A stretch of 15,058 bases of DNA from an uncultured Mitsuokella sp. (GTDB lineage: Bacteria; Bacillota; Negativicutes; Selenomonadales; Selenomonadaceae): NCBI GenBank assembly GCA_900770895.1, contig CAAGMF010000187.1, forward strand, positions 1-15,058. Direction: 5' to 3'. Positions within the stretch are counted from its first letter, which is position 1; the number at the start of each line of letters is the position of its first letter. Made by a program: the position numbers and the translations under genes. The notes below the pieces were generated by a model. The model worked only from the letters and a program-made list of their open reading frames with translations, had not been told where the DNA came from and ran no database searches. Below, one piece after another: positions 13,109 through 15,058 of this stretch.

Positions 13109-14074
13109 ATGAACCGCCAACTCATTTCCATAGTAGTCCCCGTCTACAACGAAGAAGCCAATCTGGAAAAATTCTATACCTCTGTATGCGCAGTGATGTC
13201 TGTCCAGCCCTACCGCTGGGAGCTGCTGTTCATCGACGACGGCTCGACCGACAACAGCCGCACGCTGCTGAACAAGATTGCCCGCGACCACCGCGTAAAG
13301 CCCATATTCCTCGCCCGCAACTACGGGCATCAGATTGCTCTGACCTGCGGTCTCGACCATGCGGACGGCGATGCGGTCATAACCATGGATGGTGATATGC
13401 AACACCCGCCCCAGCTCCTGCCGACACTGCTGCGCCGCTGGGAGCAGGGCTACGAGATCGTGCAGACGATACGCCTGGCCACAGAAGATGCCGGCCTGCT
13501 CAAGCGCACGACATCAGCGGCCTTCTACTGGTTCCTGAACAAGATATCCGATACGCCGCTGCAGCCGGGCAGCTCCGATTTCCGCTTGCTCGACCACCAG
13601 GTCGTACTGGCCCTGCGCCAGTACCATGAGCGGGACCGTTTCCTGCGCGGACTCGTGAATTCCCTTGGCTACAAGAAGACCGTCATCTATTTCAAGGCCC
13701 CACCGCGCTTCGCCGGCATCTCGAAATTCACGCCCCGCAAGATGCTGAACCTGGCTATGGCCGGCGTACTGACGAGCTCCATACTGCCGCTGCGGCTCGG
13801 GTTCTATGCCGGCGGCCTGGCCTTCATAGCCGGCCTGCTCGTCCTGGGACTGTATGCCACGGGGCTCACTGCAGCTCTGGGGCTGACCGGCACCGTGCTG
13901 CTGACCGCACTGTGCTGGCTCGGCGGCATGCAGATGATACTCACGGGCTTCATCGGAGAGTATCTGGGCCGCACATATCTCGAAGCCCGTCACCGCCCGC
14001 TGTACCATATAGAGCCTCCTGTCCTCCAGCAGGACCGCAATCTTTTTCCCCGTTCGAAAGCCGCCGGCGCCTGA
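13109..14074 (+). CDS. GT2 polyprenyl-phosphate glycosyltransferase (ArnC/GtrB/FlmF2-like)
   Basis: A 321-residue GT2 enzyme of the DPM1/ArnC/GtrB type, which charges undecaprenyl phosphate with a sugar from a nucleotide sugar on the cytoplasmic face. ISIVVPVYNEE opens the GT-A domain. FIDDGSTDNS (Asp43, Asp44) and ITMDGDMQHP (Asp94, Asp96, the DxD-like metal site) follow. FAGISKFTPRKM at about 191-202 is the conserved loop before the membrane part. Two hydrophobic spans lie at about 214-240 and 250-272, ending IGEYLGRTYLEARHRP, as in GtrB and ArnC. The start is uncertain: neither the ATG at 13109 nor an in-frame GTG at 13091 has a good ribosome-binding site. The 107-base gap after the transferase gene shows no terminator, so co-transcription is likely. 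Its product would be the donor for the upstream GT83 enzyme after trimming by the next gene. Confidence 0.9.
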   Translation: MNRQLISIVVPVYNEEANLEKFYTSVCAVMSVQPYRWELLFIDDGSTDNSRTLLNKIARDHRVKPIFLARNYGHQIALTCGLDHADGDAVITMDGDMQHPPQLLPTLLRRWEQGYEIVQTIRLATEDAGLLKRTTSAAFYWFLNKISDTPLQPGSSDFRLLDHQVVLALRQYHERDRFLRGLVNSLGYKKTVIYFKAPPRFAGISKFTPRKMLNLAMAGVLTSSILPLRLGFYAGGLAFIAGLLVLGLYATGLTAALGLTGTVLLTALCWLGGMQMILTGFIGEYLGRTYLEARHRPLYHIEPPVLQQDRNLFPRSKAAGA

Positions 14075-14126
14075 TGCCCGGCGCCAGCCACACGAACCCA
14101 GACCACCCCAAGGAGTACCCTGACTC

Positions 14127-14972
14127 ATGAAACGACTCATCATAAATGCTGACGACTTCGGCCTGCATCCCGCCGTCAACGCTGCTATAGCGGACGCTGC
14201 TCAGCGCGGGGCCATACTCAGCACCTCATTCATGGCAGCAGGAGCAGCCGCCGAGCAGGCTGCCACCCTGGCCCGCACGCTGCCCCAGCTGTCGACCGGC
14301 ATCCATCTGACCCTCGTCGCCGAGCGGCCGGTTCTGCCTGTCGCACAGGTCCGCAGCCTCGTCGACGATGCCGGCTACTTCTGGCCAGACTATACGGTAT
14401 TCATCCGCCGGGCCCTGACGGGCCGCATCGACTGGCGCGAGGTACACGCGGAATGCGCAGCGCAGATCGAGCGCATGCGGGCACTAGGACTCCATATCTC
14501 TCATCTCGACAGCCATCAGCATCTCCATGTTCTGCCTCATTTCCGGAATATATGCCTCAGCCTCATGCACGATTACGATATCCCACGCCTGCGCATCCCG
14601 GCCGAGCCTTATTTCTTCCGGGGCAGCAGTCCCCGGCATCTGGTACGTTCTCTGGCCCGGGACGGCCTGACACTGCTCTCGCATCAGGCAGCTGATCAGG
14701 CCCGCCGCGCCGGCTTCCGCTTCCCCGACCATTTCTATGGCATGTTCGCCGGCGGCCACCTGCAAGAGTCCTGCCTGCACACCATCCTGCGCCAGCTGCC
14801 CGAGGGCACGAGCGAAATCATGACGCATCCGGGCCGCGATGATGCGACGCTCGAACGCTGCTACCACTGGCACTATCACTGGCAGGACGAATACGCCTCC
14901 GCCTGCAGCCCCGCCACCCGCAAGCTGCTCCAGCAGCTCAGCATAAAGCTCATCTCCTACAACGACCTCTGA
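14127..14972 (+). CDS. YdjC/ChbG/HpnK/NaxD-family carbohydrate deacetylase
   Basis: A 281-residue YdjC-fold deacetylase, which removes N-acetyl groups from amino sugars in a metal-dependent way. The metal site is built from Asp9-Asp10 in IINADDFG, His60 in STGIHLTL, and His130, His132 and His134 in HLDSHQHLHVLPH. EIMTHPG with His224 closes the active site. Family members act on diacetylchitobiose (ChbG), hopanoid glucosamine (HpnK), or undecaprenyl-phosphate-GalNAc (NaxD). Next to GT2 and GT83 genes, the NaxD role is the best fit: deacetylation of the lipid-linked sugar before transfer to lipid A. AAGGAG lies 11 bases before the ATG, and the gene follows the GT2 stop by 52 bases. The ORF is complete. 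No stem-loop terminator with a U-tract is seen before the repeat copy that starts at 14987. Confidence 0.9.
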   Translation: MKRLIINADDFGLHPAVNAAIADAAQRGAILSTSFMAAGAAAEQAATLARTLPQLSTGIHLTLVAERPVLPVAQVRSLVDDAGYFWPDYTVFIRRALTGRIDWREVHAECAAQIERMRALGLHISHLDSHQHLHVLPHFRNICLSLMHDYDIPRLRIPAEPYFFRGSSPRHLVRSLARDGLTLLSHQAADQARRAGFRFPDHFYGMFAGGHLQESCLHTILRQLPEGTSEIMTHPGRDDATLERCYHWHYHWQDEYASACSPATRKLLQQLSIKLISYNDL

Positions 14973-14986
14973 TTTACAGAATAACT

Positions 14987-15058
14987 AAGCAGCGGCAGAC
15001 ACGATTCCGGAATGGAGCGTCGTTGTTTGGCGTGAAGAAATCAAATTTTTCCCTATCA
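14987..15058 (+). repeat. Second copy of the inverted-repeat element arm, cut by the window end
   Basis: These 72 bases match the reverse complement of 11323-11394 at 66 positions, with no gaps. The match starts 14 bases after the deacetylase stop codon and runs to the window edge, so the rest of the element may lie beyond. It may also act as the transcription end of the operon if the second arm is present. Confidence 0.85.

Noticed and set aside
13057..13395. A 112-codon frame overlapping the start of the GT2 gene
   Set aside because: It overlaps the well-conserved GT2 N-terminus in another frame and shows no recognisable domain. The AGGTGA inside it does not place a good start for it.

Overview
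The window looks like chromosomal DNA from a GC-rich diderm Firmicute of the Negativicutes, most likely a Selenomonadaceae relative (Selenomonas/Mitsuokella-like). This is inference. It rests on the Firmicute gene order rbgA-rnhB-ylqG-like-ylqH-like, the clean sigma70-type promoters and GGAGG ribosome-binding sites, and an operon of the kind that decorates lipid A, which only makes sense in a cell with an outer membrane. No rRNA, tRNA, CRISPR array or transposase gene was seen.

Region 1 (1-4497, all minus strand) is an operon read right to left. It encodes RbgA, a circularly permuted 50S-assembly GTPase, then RNase HII, then an 828-residue protein with a FliK-like C-terminus, then the start of a small FlhB-cytoplasmic-domain protein. 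Its leader (4498-4690) holds a 13-codon ORF with a strong Shine-Dalgarno and a perfect 10-bp stem-loop.

Region 2 (4694-8885) is a string of single genes. They are an exported alpha/beta-hydrolase, a half-length diaminopimelate-epimerase-like protein that has lost its catalytic cysteine, an AraC-family regulator divergent from it, a SprT-like zinc protein, and an MTA/SAH-nucleosidase-family enzyme with Asn in place of the catalytic Asp. Strong stem-loop terminators separate the transcription units.

Region 3 (9021-11130) is accessory in character. It holds an AAA ATPase with a DUF4143 nuclease-like C-terminus behind an AT-rich promoter with 18-bp repeats, convergent with a RelB/RelE-type toxin-antitoxin pair. 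The pair's promoter carries tandem half-sites and a 19-bp palindrome.

Region 4 (11148-15058) starts with a 300-bp intergenic inverted-repeat element. A three-gene operon follows: an ArnT-like GT83 transferase, an ArnC/GtrB-like GT2 with two membrane helices, and a YdjC/ChbG/NaxD-fold deacetylase. By analogy with the Francisella FlmF2-NaxD-FlmK and Bordetella Lgm pathways, these three should build undecaprenyl-phosphate-N-acetylhexosamine, deacetylate it, and move the free amino sugar to lipid A or another envelope acceptor. A second copy of one arm of the repeat element, inverted relative to the first, begins just after the operon and runs off the window, so the operon is bracketed by inverted repeats.
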